From IMG/VR virus record IMGVR_UViG_3300050821_001168, positions 1 to 46,388 of that record: a stretch of DNA of 46,388 nucleotides. One strand, given 5' to 3'. Each line of letters begins with the position of its first letter. Position 1 is the first letter of the stretch. Shown one piece after another: positions 1 through 8,407 of the stretch. Below the pieces are notes generated by a model that was not told the DNA's origin, ran no database searches, and saw nothing but the letters and a program-made list of their open reading frames with translations. The position numbers and the translations under genes are program-made. The stretch comes from a virus.

Positions 1-98
1 GCGAGGCTTGATAATGGGTAAGACAACCTAAATGGAACGGGAATTTTTCACAACTGACGAATTGCTTGCCAAACGCGGCGGTATATTCACGGCTGACG
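1..98. repeat. Terminal direct repeat, left copy (closes the circle)
   Basis: Bases 1-98 are identical to bases 46291-46388. They contain the last 31 bases of the clamp gene and the first 67 bases of the DNA polymerase gene, so the repeat falls inside coding sequence. This is what an assembler leaves at the ends of a circular or circularly permuted genome, and it implies a unit length of 46,290 bp. A true short packaged terminal repeat would more often lie in non-coding DNA, so an assembly overlap is the more likely reading. Confidence 0.95.
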
Positions 99-1915
99 TT
101 GAAAGTTTTCCAAACTATTTTCTCGCGGGTTTTCGTTGTTACGATACACATAAATACGTTTATTTTGAAGCAATAGACGACGAACCGATACCGCGAGATT
201 GGTTAAGTTGGATGCTGGACAATTTTATGATTGTTGGCTTCAATATCAAACGATATGACTTGCTCGTATTGGCTTGTGCGATATGCAATCCGTTCGCTAC
301 CGCGGCAACACTTCACAAGCTCACACACGATATCATCGTTATGGACGCTTCACAGTCAGAGCTTGAAACCGAATACAACTTCAAAGTTCCGCAAACCAAT
401 CATATCGACTTGATTGAAGTTGCACCGCTTCGCGGAAGTTTGAAACTATATGCGGCACGCCTACACTGTAGGCATATTCAGGATTTGCCTTTCGAGCCAT
501 CCACTGTGTTGACGCGCGAACAAATTGCGATAACACGAACGTATAACTTTAATGATCTTGAAAATACCGAATTACTTCTAACATCACTAAATGACTCCCT
601 TAACTTGCGCGCGGCCTTGTCGATTGAATATCGTCAGGACTTACGCTCAAAGTCCGATGCACAGATAGCGGAAGCCGTCATAAGTTCCGAAGTTCAACGG
701 CTAACCGGCAATCGCATTAAGAAACCTAAGATTAATCCCGATGCCGTTTACGCTTATAAAGTGCCATGTTGGTTGACGTTTCAAACGCCAGAATTGCAAG
801 AATTGCTGGCGATCATTGCATCAACTAAATTTGGAACCGACCAACTAGGTCGTATGATTATGCCGCCGCAATTGGAAGGTCGAAGGGTTACTATCGGTAA
901 TGCGGTTTATCGTTTGGGCATAGGGGGGTTGCATAGCTCTGAGCATTGCATTGGTTATCGGGCCGATGATGAAACGTATCTCATTGACCGTGACGTAACA
1001 GGGTATTACGGGAATGTGATTTTGACGCTCGGGCTTTATCCCGCACACATTGGCGAAGTATTCTTGACGGTGTATCGCACCATCGTTGCACGTCGCACGA
1101 AAGCTAAGGAAGATAAAAATTACATCGTATCAGAAGGTCTTAAAATCACGCAAAATGGAGCATTTGGCAAGTTGGGTTCCCCTTATTCGATTTTTTATTC
1201 ACCTGACTTAATGGTGCAAATCACGTTGACCGGTCAACTTGCATTATTAATGCTTATTGAGTTTTTAGAATATTTCGATATCGAAGTAATATCGGCAAAC
1301 ACGGACGGTATTCTATCGCGGGTAAAAAAATATCAGCGTTCAACGTTTGAAACAATAATTAAAGGTTGGGAGCAACAAACCGGGTTTCTGACCGAGGAAA
1401 CGCTATACCGCGCCGTTTATTCTCGCGATGTAAACAACTATATCGCGATCATGGTCGATGGATCATATCCGAAGTTAAAAGGTGCATATAGCAAACCGTC
1501 AGATGACGTGAAGCGTCAAACTTTCATCCTTCAAAAAAACCCTTTCGCATTGGTTGTCATTGACGCGGCGGTTGAACATATCACAAGCGGTAAACCGATC
1601 GAGCAAACGATCTGCGAGTGCCGCGCGTTTGAACGTTTCGTTATGGTTCGCAATGCTACAGGTGGAGCGCAACGCGATGGCCGGTATCTTGGAAAGGTAA
1701 TCAGATGGTATTACGCAACCGGAGTAATCGGTCCAATTGTGCGATGCACGAACGGTGATAAAATCAGCATGTCAGATGGCGGTAAACCGGTGATGACAAT
1801 GCCGGAAGTGTTTCCTAACGATATCAACTATGAGGTATATATTCGTTTATCTGTTGAAATTCTTGAAGATATCGGGTTTCAACCGAAGAAAGGCGAACAA
1901 TTGCGATTTCTATAG
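32..1915 (+). CDS. Family-B DNA polymerase with 3'-5' exonuclease
   Basis: Replicative DNA polymerase of 627 aa. Exonuclease motifs: Exo I D22-V-E24, Exo II N71..D76, Exo III Y171..D175. A YxGG-like GIGGLHS lies near 297-303. Palm motif A is D321-V-T-G-Y-Y, motif B is K371..N375-G-A-F-G, motif C is N423-T-D425-G, and a KLKG motif is at 481-484. The first Asp of the usual DTD is Asn; the metal-binding second Asp is kept. Motifs A and B are only about 50 residues apart, so the fingers are short and there is no room for the TPR1 insertion of protein-primed polymerases. The protein ends in QLRFL, resembling the QL(S/D)LF clamp-binding peptide. The ATG follows the stop of the clamp gene directly across the circular join. 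Polymerase assignment is firm; clamp binding is inferred. Confidence 0.93.
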   Translation: MEREFFTTDELLAKRGGIFTADVESFPNYFLAGFRCYDTHKYVYFEAIDDEPIPRDWLSWMLDNFMIVGFNIKRYDLLVLACAICNPFATAATLHKLTHDIIVMDASQSELETEYNFKVPQTNHIDLIEVAPLRGSLKLYAARLHCRHIQDLPFEPSTVLTREQIAITRTYNFNDLENTELLLTSLNDSLNLRAALSIEYRQDLRSKSDAQIAEAVISSEVQRLTGNRIKKPKINPDAVYAYKVPCWLTFQTPELQELLAIIASTKFGTDQLGRMIMPPQLEGRRVTIGNAVYRLGIGGLHSSEHCIGYRADDETYLIDRDVTGYYGNVILTLGLYPAHIGEVFLTVYRTIVARRTKAKEDKNYIVSEGLKITQNGAFGKLGSPYSIFYSPDLMVQITLTGQLALLMLIEFLEYFDIEVISANTDGILSRVKKYQRSTFETIIKGWEQQTGFLTEETLYRAVYSRDVNNYIAIMVDGSYPKLKGAYSKPSDDVKRQTFILQKNPFALVVIDAAVEHITSGKPIEQTICECRAFERFVMVRNATGGAQRDGRYLGKVIRWYYATGVIGPIVRCTNGDKISMSDGGKPVMTMPEVFPNDINYEVYIRLSVEILEDIGFQPKKGEQLRFL

Positions 1916-1999
1916 CTTTGAACCTATTGACAACGGGATTGCGCCAGTTTACTGGGTTGACCGCCGGAACAAACCGGTCAGAGAAGAAAGGTTCACCAA

Positions 2000-2719
2000 A
2001 TGCCGCTTAACACAATGATGATGTCCACTCTAAAAACCATCGGGGAGGCTTCCGCAATTGACGGTTGGGCTTATGCCAACGCCAAAAGCCCGCCAATCCG
2101 TGCGCTGGTCAAGGAAGGTTTCCTTGAAGGGAACACAGACCAAGTTGACCCGGCAAACGCGGATCGTATCGCGTTCAGGTTGACCGCCAAAGGCCATACG
2201 GAAATTGGCACGCCGGTTGACAACGCCGGTAATCCACCCGTCGCAGGTACTACCGTGACCGACACCGGCCTGACACCGATTCCCCCGAACGTTCAAGTAC
2301 AACGGGTCGCTGCCGGGAAATCCGGCCGCAAGGTTGGCGTTCCCAATGTTGTGCCCACAATCGTTCGCGTTTCGGCCCGTATGGCGGCGTTGCCCGTTGT
2401 AACCGATGGGCGGACAGCTCCGGGCGGCGGTCGCGGGGAAAGCTACCCGTTCGCCAGTCTGCAAGCTCCCGAGGTTCCCGCGACTGCGACAACTGCCGCG
2501 TCCGGCTTCGACTATTTCTTCGTTGCCAATCGCGCACCCTCGCCGGCGAGCGGTGACGTTCCAGCCGATCCGGGTATGCCAAACGCTTATAAGACCGTGA
2601 AAGCGGCGGTATCGAGTGCCAACAAGCGGTATGAGAAGAAAACGCCGCCCGTGCATTTCGTGGCGCGGCCTTATCGGTATGAAGGTGTTGACGGCGCGGC
2701 GGTATTTCGCGACAAGTGA
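2000..2719 (+). CDS. Putative winged-helix DNA-binding protein
   Basis: 239 aa, last gene of the rightward replication operon, 84 bases after the polymerase and just before a strong terminator. The ATG at 2000 has the Shine-Dalgarno AGAAAGG. Residues about 20-70 look like a winged helix with a wing ending in the phrase FRLTAKGHTEI, common in MarR-like or phage wHTH proteins. A long Pro/Ala/Thr-rich linker follows. The C-terminal 70 residues form a second small basic domain (FDYFFVANRAPSP..., then YKTVKAAVSSANKRY). The gene is clearly more GC-rich than the polymerase before it. DNA binding is inferred from fold-like pattern only; the product could regulate late genes or bind DNA structurally. 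Confidence 0.6.
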   Translation: MPLNTMMMSTLKTIGEASAIDGWAYANAKSPPIRALVKEGFLEGNTDQVDPANADRIAFRLTAKGHTEIGTPVDNAGNPPVAGTTVTDTGLTPIPPNVQVQRVAAGKSGRKVGVPNVVPTIVRVSARMAALPVVTDGRTAPGGGRGESYPFASLQAPEVPATATTAASGFDYFFVANRAPSPASGDVPADPGMPNAYKTVKAAVSSANKRYEKKTPPVHFVARPYRYEGVDGAAVFRDK

Positions 2720-2801
2720 CCGGGTTCGGCTTATAGGCCGATTCCCTTCATATTTAAGCCCCTGCCGGTAAATTGATCCGGCATCATAGCCCGAGACGAC
2801 A

Positions 2802-2833
2802 CCGGCCCGGAAAGCGACTTCCGGGCCGGTTTT
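2802..2833 (+). terminator. Intrinsic terminator of the rightward replication operon
   Basis: A perfect 11-bp stem, CCGGCCCGGAA (2802-2812) with TTCCGGGCCGG (2819-2829), loop AGCGAC, followed by TTTT. It lies 83 bases after the wHTH gene and ends the operon that begins at 39108 and passes through the join. The leftward late transcript ends in the same gap, but on that strand no T-run follows the hairpin. The remaining non-coding DNA up to 3002 is GC-rich and shows no gene. Confidence 0.88.
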
Positions 2834-3002
2834 ATGTCAGATCCATTTGTTACGATATCGAAATTATAAGATCTTCCGCCAATGCCATTTCCCGCCCCTC
2901 AGAGATAGGCTACGCGGCTTCTCTGCCGTGGTCGGTAGTACCCTAGCTCCCCCACACCTTGCGCGGGCTGCTGCCCCGGCCCGGCTGGCGAACCTGACCT
3001 GG

Positions 3003-4211
3003 TTAAACGTATTGACCGCCCGAGCCGGTCGTGCCCGCCGACGATCCTGGGAACACGCCGCTTCCCCCGCCGTTCGTATAAATCACACCGTTAACTACCG
3101 CGTTATATTTAACCCCGGTGACTGCCCCCCCTCCCCCGTATGTAAACCCGACGGCATTAATGAAACCGCCGACATTTACGTTAACAAACGATGCTGAAAA
3201 TGTCAGATTATTCGGGATTGAAACCGCCGAACCTTGTATATTCGCGCCACCATTATCAACGCAAGTTATATGTTGCGTTGCCGCTCCCGAAACCGTGTAG
3301 GCTTCCGCGTTGGAATTAAAGAAACCGCCGGATACTGAGTTGACGTGAGAAATCGAACAAGCTCCAAAATTAACGTCACTTCCCAACGATACTTGACCAT
3401 TTAACGATATAGAAATTGCATTGCCATTATTCCCGGTTCCCGACGCTTCAAGCAACACGCCAGAGACTGAAATATTAGCTCCCATTGAAACATTAACACA
3501 ATTGCTATTCGTGACATTAATTGTCGTGGTCGTCGATCCTGCGCCGACAAGTGCAATGGGAATAGTCGTTAGGTTCCCGCCGACAACACTTCCAGCAATT
3601 TGGAAACCAGCCGTATAAGCGCCAGCCAGCAAATTGACCGTGACCGTAAACCCGTTCAAATCGTATGAATTATAAATGACCGCGAAAGCATGTTGCAACG
3701 TGGCAAATGCCGTTCCGGTCGTCAATCCATTAGCTGCGTCACTTCCCGTTGTCGATACATACAGGTTCAAATTACCCGTCAACTTAATGCGCGACGCGGC
3801 AAGTTGTGTTCCAATATTAACCCAACCAGATGAAGTTGCGGTCGGAATGTTCGTATTGTTATCGACCGTATTCAAATACAATCCAAACGGCGCATTTCCC
3901 CCTGCGCTATAACGCACAATTGCATTGATACGATACGAGTAAGGTGTGCCCCCATTATCCGACGTAGTAATAAATTCAGGCGTTCCGTTTTGTTGATAAT
4001 TTTGAAGATTAATCGTAACGTCGCTCAAAAGCGCGTTAAAATTCGTGTAAGTTGGCGACTTCGCTGCCGGGTCAGTCAGCAAATTACGCTGATAATCAAA
4101 CGTCCACCCTTGTTGATAACTTACAAATCCACTTGGATCAGTATCGTTTGGAATTGCGGGGGTTATTGTGCCAGCTTCGCCAAACGAAAAAATATAATAA
4201 TGTTGGTTCAT
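3003..4211 (-). CDS. Tail fibre / receptor-binding protein with beta-helix
   Basis: 402 aa, last gene of the late operon, where the receptor-binding protein of a myovirus often sits. SD GAGGAAGG precedes the ATG. The first ~135 residues look like a baseplate-attachment region. From about residue 150, after LYVSTTGSDAANG, short beta-strand repeats rich in Gly, Asn, Ser and Thr follow, typical of a right-handed parallel beta-helix (pectate-lyase-like, DUF1565 style). The C-terminus is Gly/Ser-rich (GSSAGTTGSGGQYV). I see no clear catalytic triad, so enzymatic activity on a surface polysaccharide is possible but not shown. The receptor-binding role comes from position and fold type. Confidence 0.75.
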   Translation of the reverse strand: MNQHYYIFSFGEAGTITPAIPNDTDPSGFVSYQQGWTFDYQRNLLTDPAAKSPTYTNFNALLSDVTINLQNYQQNGTPEFITTSDNGGTPYSYRINAIVRYSAGGNAPFGLYLNTVDNNTNIPTATSSGWVNIGTQLAASRIKLTGNLNLYVSTTGSDAANGLTTGTAFATLQHAFAVIYNSYDLNGFTVTVNLLAGAYTAGFQIAGSVVGGNLTTIPIALVGAGSTTTTINVTNSNCVNVSMGANISVSGVLLEASGTGNNGNAISISLNGQVSLGSDVNFGACSISHVNSVSGGFFNSNAEAYTVSGAATQHITCVDNGGANIQGSAVSIPNNLTFSASFVNVNVGGFINAVGFTYGGGGAVTGVKYNAVVNGVIYTNGGGSGVFPGSSAGTTGSGGQYV

Positions 4212-4223
4212 GTTAGACCTTCC

Positions 4224-4901
4224 TCACTCGTAAGGCGAAAATCCGCCGTTTCCAAAATTCTCATTGGTCGGTCCAAAACCAAAAACCGGAAATGTTGTAT
4301 CAACAATTGATTGATCAACTCCCGCCGGTCTAGGTAAAAGATCGTATTCAGTTAATATTATATTCAACGCCGATGGAATTGAAAATCCGCAAACCAGTCG
4401 TTGCGTCATATTTAATCCATCAAGCATATAACAAGATCCGTATGTTGGCACAATCAAATCTTTTAGAATTTGATTGGTTTCGGGAATTACCCCTCTTGCC
4501 GTCAGCTTGCGATATCGAAGTCGTAACAGCAATCGTTTTTCCGCCAACGTAAAACCGATTTGCGAGGTTCCCGTGCTTGAAAAATTAGATGACCCGAAGT
4601 TGGATTTATTTGTTACATCAAATCCAAATGGGGTAATGGCATTCGGTAACGGATCAGTTATCAGCGTTGTCGGAAGTCCCAGAATAATTGCCCACACGTT
4701 GCAACCAAATTCGTTAGCCGTTTCTAAATTAAAAACGTTTGAAAACCAATTTGACCAGAAATCTCGTTGATTGGCATCATACCAACTCTGTTTGGCTTCT
4801 AGTATTCCTTGAAGATTTGGAGCTTTGTTATACTGCCACAAAAGCGATTTCAGCAAATTGACTGAAAAATCAAATTGCTCAATTTGATTGTTTGTTGTCA
4901 T
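4224..4901 (-). CDS. Baseplate/tail protein, DUF2612-like
   Basis: 225 aa. Its ATG overlaps the stop of the baseplate-J gene by four bases (ATGA), so the two are probably translationally coupled. The N-terminus has LLWQYNKAPNLQGILE and the middle has a helical basic segment (LAEKRLLLRLRYRKLTARG) followed by TNQILKDL, the pattern I associate with DUF2612 phage baseplate proteins, which take the place of P2 gpI or Mu gp48 next to gpJ. The protein probably forms the outer baseplate wedge and links gpJ to the fibre encoded next. Family assignment is from memory. Confidence 0.7.
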   Translation of the reverse strand: MTTNNQIEQFDFSVNLLKSLLWQYNKAPNLQGILEAKQSWYDANQRDFWSNWFSNVFNLETANEFGCNVWAIILGLPTTLITDPLPNAITPFGFDVTNKSNFGSSNFSSTGTSQIGFTLAEKRLLLRLRYRKLTARGVIPETNQILKDLIVPTYGSCYMLDGLNMTQRLVCGFSIPSALNIILTEYDLLPRPAGVDQSIVDTTFPVFGFGPTNENFGNGGFSPYE

Positions 4902-6100
4902 ACAATTACGACGCTGACATTTGCACCGATTATGGTTGGTTTCTGATAAATCGCCATTGCAATTTCAGCGGGAGCATATATCCCGCTTGAAACAGTCGCG
5001 ATTTCAACATTCTTTACGTATAAACCCTGGCACTCGGATTGAATACCGGCTGCAATTTCAAATGGTGACGCGCTTTGTCCAACTCCGAAGCCTTGCAATC
5101 CGGAAATCGCATTATTTCCAAAATCGACAACCGCTTGCGTAACCGCATCCGTGATATCGCCAACGAAAGTCCCTTGCCTAACCGTCACTTGAACCAAGAG
5201 GGGAACCGGTGTGGGTAAATCCCATTTGACGGTGTAACTCTGTCCGCTGGCAGGGTCTATGACCGCCAAGCTCTGTGCGCCGTTCCAATCTGCCCCTTGG
5301 CTTTTCGTCGCCAACAAGGCCGTGCCGATGTCGGAAGCCGAACCCCCGTCAATGCAAAACCAAACTGATTTTGCAACCATCGTCACGCCGCTTATTGTCG
5401 CGGTAACGTTTTGCACGTTTTCAAGAGCTTGTGATCCTATAACTCCGGAAAGATTATTGATACGCGACAACCCTGCATCCATTAATGCCACGCTTTGCAA
5501 CGCTAATGTTTTGCGTCGTAAAACTGCCAATATCTGATCACTTTGTTGTTCTGTTCCAAGTGTCCCGACGGTGTTATTAGTTACGGTTTCCAAACCCAAA
5601 ACGTCAGTTACAATTGTCCAACTACCTGTCGGCGCGGCAATTGAACCGGCAACTTGTGCCGTATATGTGCCTATTGCAGTTCCGGATACAGGATCGAGCG
5701 TAACCGCTTCGTTCAAATTGAATAAGTCACCCGATGGCGATTTAATTGTCGTTCCCGCCGCGATCGGGCTTCCTTGAACACCGGCAAGAGTGACGTTATC
5801 AATAACCGTGAATGTATCCGCCAATCGCTCCAATCCACTTAACGCGCAAATCGCGTCAAGGAACATACCCGCCGCTTGGTTCGGATTAATCTGATTAGCA
5901 AGCGTCGCGTTATTTTGAGCCACGGAACTACGCGCCGCGACTTCGCTTGCAATCATAATTCCCCCGGGAGTTGAACTATCAAGGTCGAACCCACTTCCGA
6001 ATTGACCAATCCATTCACTTTCAACTTGTGCGAGCAAGGAACTAAGATTTGGAACGATGACGCCGCTAGGCTCAATGTAATTGTATAGCGATCCGCTCAT
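4898..6100 (-). CDS. Baseplate wedge protein J (P2 gpJ / Mu gp47 family)
   Basis: 400 aa. The start matches baseplate-J proteins well: SGVIVPNLSSLLAQVESEW, then DLDSSTPGG and an Asn/Gln-rich helix ending in FLDAICALSGLER. The middle contains GTTIKSPSGDLF and a PASGQSYTVKW region, and the C-terminus has IQSECQGLYVKNVEIATV. These features form the wedge around the baseplate hub that triggers sheath contraction. It overlaps both neighbours by four bases, between the gp25/gp46-like gene and the DUF2612 gene, the usual order in contractile tails. Confidence 0.92.
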   Translation of the reverse strand: MSGSLYNYIEPSGVIVPNLSSLLAQVESEWIGQFGSGFDLDSSTPGGIMIASEVAARSSVAQNNATLANQINPNQAAGMFLDAICALSGLERLADTFTVIDNVTLAGVQGSPIAAGTTIKSPSGDLFNLNEAVTLDPVSGTAIGTYTAQVAGSIAAPTGSWTIVTDVLGLETVTNNTVGTLGTEQQSDQILAVLRRKTLALQSVALMDAGLSRINNLSGVIGSQALENVQNVTATISGVTMVAKSVWFCIDGGSASDIGTALLATKSQGADWNGAQSLAVIDPASGQSYTVKWDLPTPVPLLVQVTVRQGTFVGDITDAVTQAVVDFGNNAISGLQGFGVGQSASPFEIAAGIQSECQGLYVKNVEIATVSSGIYAPAEIAMAIYQKPTIIGANVSVVIV

Positions 6101-6474
6101 GTTGGAATATCCAATGATGCTGAAATTGTCAAAAGTGTCGGGCTATAGGTAGTTAAAATTACAGCAATATAACTAAACACGTCACCGAGTGTTGACATTG
6201 TAAAACTCACAACGCGAATTACACCGCTCATTGCCGTTAACGTGGCACGCGCTTGTGCTGCAAATTTGGCGAAATTCTTTTGCGACCATACATCAGCAAA
6301 CATCAATTGTCCATCTGTCGGCTGTAAAAACATTTCTCCAAATTGAGCTTTCATTCGGTGTTCGCAACTTTGTTGAAGCGACAAAATACCACTTCCCATT
6401 GCCAACCGCCCCGTGTTATCAATGAAAATATCATTTGTTGCGTTTACCTGAATGCTCAGATTGTTTCCGCTCAT
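6097..6474 (-). CDS. Baseplate wedge protein, gp25/gp46-like
   Basis: 125 aa from the ATG at 6474. A TTG at 6489 in the same frame would add five residues and overlap the previous stop; I prefer the ATG. The protein holds LSLQQSCEHRMKAQFGEMFL followed by PTDGQ, similar to the core of Mu gp46 / T4 gp25-type proteins, where the first helix is followed by a loop around the hub. It lies between the spike gene and baseplate J, exactly where gpW/gp25 homologues lie in P2- and Mu-like phages. Function rests mainly on position and size. Confidence 0.72.
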   Translation of the reverse strand: MSGNNLSIQVNATNDIFIDNTGRLAMGSGILSLQQSCEHRMKAQFGEMFLQPTDGQLMFADVWSQKNFAKFAAQARATLTAMSGVIRVVSFTMSTLGDVFSYIAVILTTYSPTLLTISASLDIPT

Positions 6475-6485
6475 TTTATTTCCAA

Positions 6486-7208
6486 TCAAGGAACTGTAAC
6501 CGGAACACCATTGACCCTCAGGGGACCGCCGATAACATCAACCTCGCCGGTCAGGCCAATGATTGCACCGCTCATTTGAAAAATCAAACTACCCACCGTT
6601 GCGGTTAATTGAGTTGCATTTAAGTCAAGTGTGTTGCTGCCAACCTTAGCAATTATATCGGTTTCGTTGACTTCAAATGTGTTCGATCCCGCCGTTATCT
6701 TAACCTTATTCGGCCAAAAGGATATTTTAATCGTTCCGGCTTGATTTTGAATAACGGCACTTGCGTTGTCCTCCCCGGCGATTGTAAAATTTGATCCAAA
6801 ATCAGGATAAAACACACCGTTAGAAAATGAATGCATTATCCCGCTACCGGGAGCGGTCGTATTTCCACTTTGTAAATATAAGGAAATGTCTCTATCGTTT
6901 GCTTTTATCCAACCTTTAGAACCGGAAACAAGCGGAAAATTAATCAGAAATCCGCCCCCTCCCATAGCAAATACCGGCGCGCTTGCAATTGAAGCTCGGT
7001 TAACCAAAGTTCCATCGACAGCAAGCATTTGAATTTGAGGTTGCAATGAGGCAACGTTTTTTGTCCGATCATACGAAATTACGGTCGCCGGTAGGCAATT
7101 ATCCAAATTCTTTTTGAAGTTGTTCAACGCTTGTGCAATTAAACCTTGCAACGTTCCCTGATTGCTTCGATCAAAATCCGGGTTAACGATCGTTTCGCTT
7201 GCACTCAT
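6486..7208 (-). CDS. Baseplate central spike protein (Gp138/gp45-like)
   Basis: 240 aa from the ATG at 7208, which overlaps the stop of the hub gene (ATGA); an upstream in-frame start at 7265 would lie inside the hub gene. The N-terminal part contains PATVISYDRTKNVASLQPQI, the typical opening of the Gp138 N-terminal OB-fold of membrane-piercing spikes. Short repetitive beta segments follow (FEVNETDIIAKVGSNTL, LNATQLTATVG) and the end GGPLRVNGVPVTVP fits a trimeric beta-helix needle. It pierces the outer membrane at contraction. No lysozyme domain is present here; that is in the tape-measure protein. Confidence 0.85.
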   Translation of the reverse strand: MSASETIVNPDFDRSNQGTLQGLIAQALNNFKKNLDNCLPATVISYDRTKNVASLQPQIQMLAVDGTLVNRASIASAPVFAMGGGGFLINFPLVSGSKGWIKANDRDISLYLQSGNTTAPGSGIMHSFSNGVFYPDFGSNFTIAGEDNASAVIQNQAGTIKISFWPNKVKITAGSNTFEVNETDIIAKVGSNTLDLNATQLTATVGSLIFQMSGAIIGLTGEVDVIGGPLRVNGVPVTVP

Positions 7209-8083
7209 GGCGACGAAGCTCCCGCACCTGTCGCGGTTGGCGTATCCGTAACAGCTTTCAGGCACTCGGCCATGTATTGAAATTCCTTACCGCGACTTGT
7301 CAACGCGAAATTGAGCTTGTATATAACATAGGTTCCATTGCAAGTTGGATTGACAATGCTTGTGACATTAATCGCCCCTCCCAACTTGACACCTGAGTTA
7401 TAGAAAAACTCAATTTTTAACCCTTGTTCCGTTATGTTTGGAACACCTAGCATCCCGGTATTGATGCTCAAATTGAGAATATCACCGCTTAACGGTAAAT
7501 ACGCATCTTTCAACACTAATTGAGTGTCATCGACGTAAGCATCTGTCCCGGCATCTTGCAATTTAACAACTTCATCAAGAGCGTTTCCCGAATGAGTGTA
7601 ATTTGCAATTGTCTTATCGGTCGCCTGATTATTCAAACTCAATCCGAGATTGCTTGCAACCCGACTTGCAATCACTGAAAGTTTCTGATTTGACCCTCCT
7701 GTTGCGCTTCCTATCTTACCTTTCATAAAATGTGCCGTTCCACATTTTAACGTTAGCGTAATTTCAGGAGGCGCGGCAACGGTCGCAATTGTAATATCGC
7801 CTTGATACACAAGTGACAAGCCGGTTGATACTCTGCCCGCACGCAACGTTAACGTTTTGGCGGTTCGATTTCGGTTAAATGGCGATGTTTCGCTGATAAT
7901 GTAATTGCGTGTTTTGTCGTCAAGTCCCGCGATACTAACCACACATTCATTCATCAACGCATTCGCGTATTTTGAACCCTTCGCGCTTATCCCAAAATTT
8001 TGATCAAACGAGAATAACTGTCCACTAACCTCGAATGAGACTTGCAAAAGTCTTAAATCAAGTTCATTTGTCGTCCCGCTCAT
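7205..8083 (-). CDS. Baseplate hub protein (gp27/gp44-like)
   Basis: 292 aa. It begins LRLLQVSFEVSGQLFSFDQ and continues with CVVSIAGLDDKTRNYIIS, then beta-rich segments (LTLRAGR, LVYQGDITIA, ITLTLKCGTA) and a GNALDEVVKLQDAG helix, the sequence style of tail hub proteins related to T4 gp27 and Mu gp44. It sits between the plug and the spike, with four-base overlaps on both sides. It would be a trimer joining tail tube to spike. The assignment combines sequence style with order. Confidence 0.8.
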   Translation of the reverse strand: MSGTTNELDLRLLQVSFEVSGQLFSFDQNFGISAKGSKYANALMNECVVSIAGLDDKTRNYIISETSPFNRNRTAKTLTLRAGRVSTGLSLVYQGDITIATVAAPPEITLTLKCGTAHFMKGKIGSATGGSNQKLSVIASRVASNLGLSLNNQATDKTIANYTHSGNALDEVVKLQDAGTDAYVDDTQLVLKDAYLPLSGDILNLSINTGMLGVPNITEQGLKIEFFYNSGVKLGGAINVTSIVNPTCNGTYVIYKLNFALTSRGKEFQYMAECLKAVTDTPTATGAGASSP

Positions 8084-8406
8084 TGATTTGGCACCTTGGA
8101 CGCCGCAACCATTTCTTGATAACCCAAATATACAAGCGTTTGAGTTATTCCAAATTGAGAAGGATCGGGCAATTCATCATTTGCGGTCAACAACAAAAAA
8201 TTACCACCGGTTCCCTGATAACCAAAAAACGGAATTAAAAACGATCCGGGTGTTATGCGTTGTCCGGTCGTCAATTGAACTTCATTCTTCATTACATCGG
8301 ATGCCATGGCACCCGGAATAGTAAAAACGCGGATGACATAACGATCCCCGTCCAACTCGGTTGTAAAAGTCTGGTCGGAAATGTTTGATAATGCCAAAGT
8401 TTGCAT
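8080..8406 (-). CDS. Baseplate plug protein, Pam3 gp18-like
   Basis: 108 aa from the ATG at 8406, chosen for its SD GGGGAG; the longer frame upstream is an overlap with the Dit-like gene. The sequence pattern (TLALSNISDQTF, then DGDRYVIRVF, a late LLTANDELPDPSQFG and LVYLGYQ) matches the small plug domain described for cyanophage Pam3 gp18, which fills the baseplate between tube and hub. It overlaps the hub gene by four bases. Identification is from memory of the family pattern. Confidence 0.75.
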   Translation of the reverse strand: MQTLALSNISDQTFTTELDGDRYVIRVFTIPGAMASDVMKNEVQLTTGQRITPGSFLIPFFGYQGTGGNFLLLTANDELPDPSQFGITQTLVYLGYQEMVAASKVPNQ

Positions 8407-8407
8407 A

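Noticed and set aside
2030-2656. Leftward open frame (208 codons) opposite the wHTH gene
   Set aside because: GC-rich DNA gives few stops. The product is a run of Arg/Gly/Cys without order, and the rightward gene has the SD and fits its operon.
2834-3002. Possible tRNA or structured RNA in the GC-rich gap
   Set aside because: I could not fold a cloverleaf or find a CCA end or T-loop consensus; only short GC hairpins are present.
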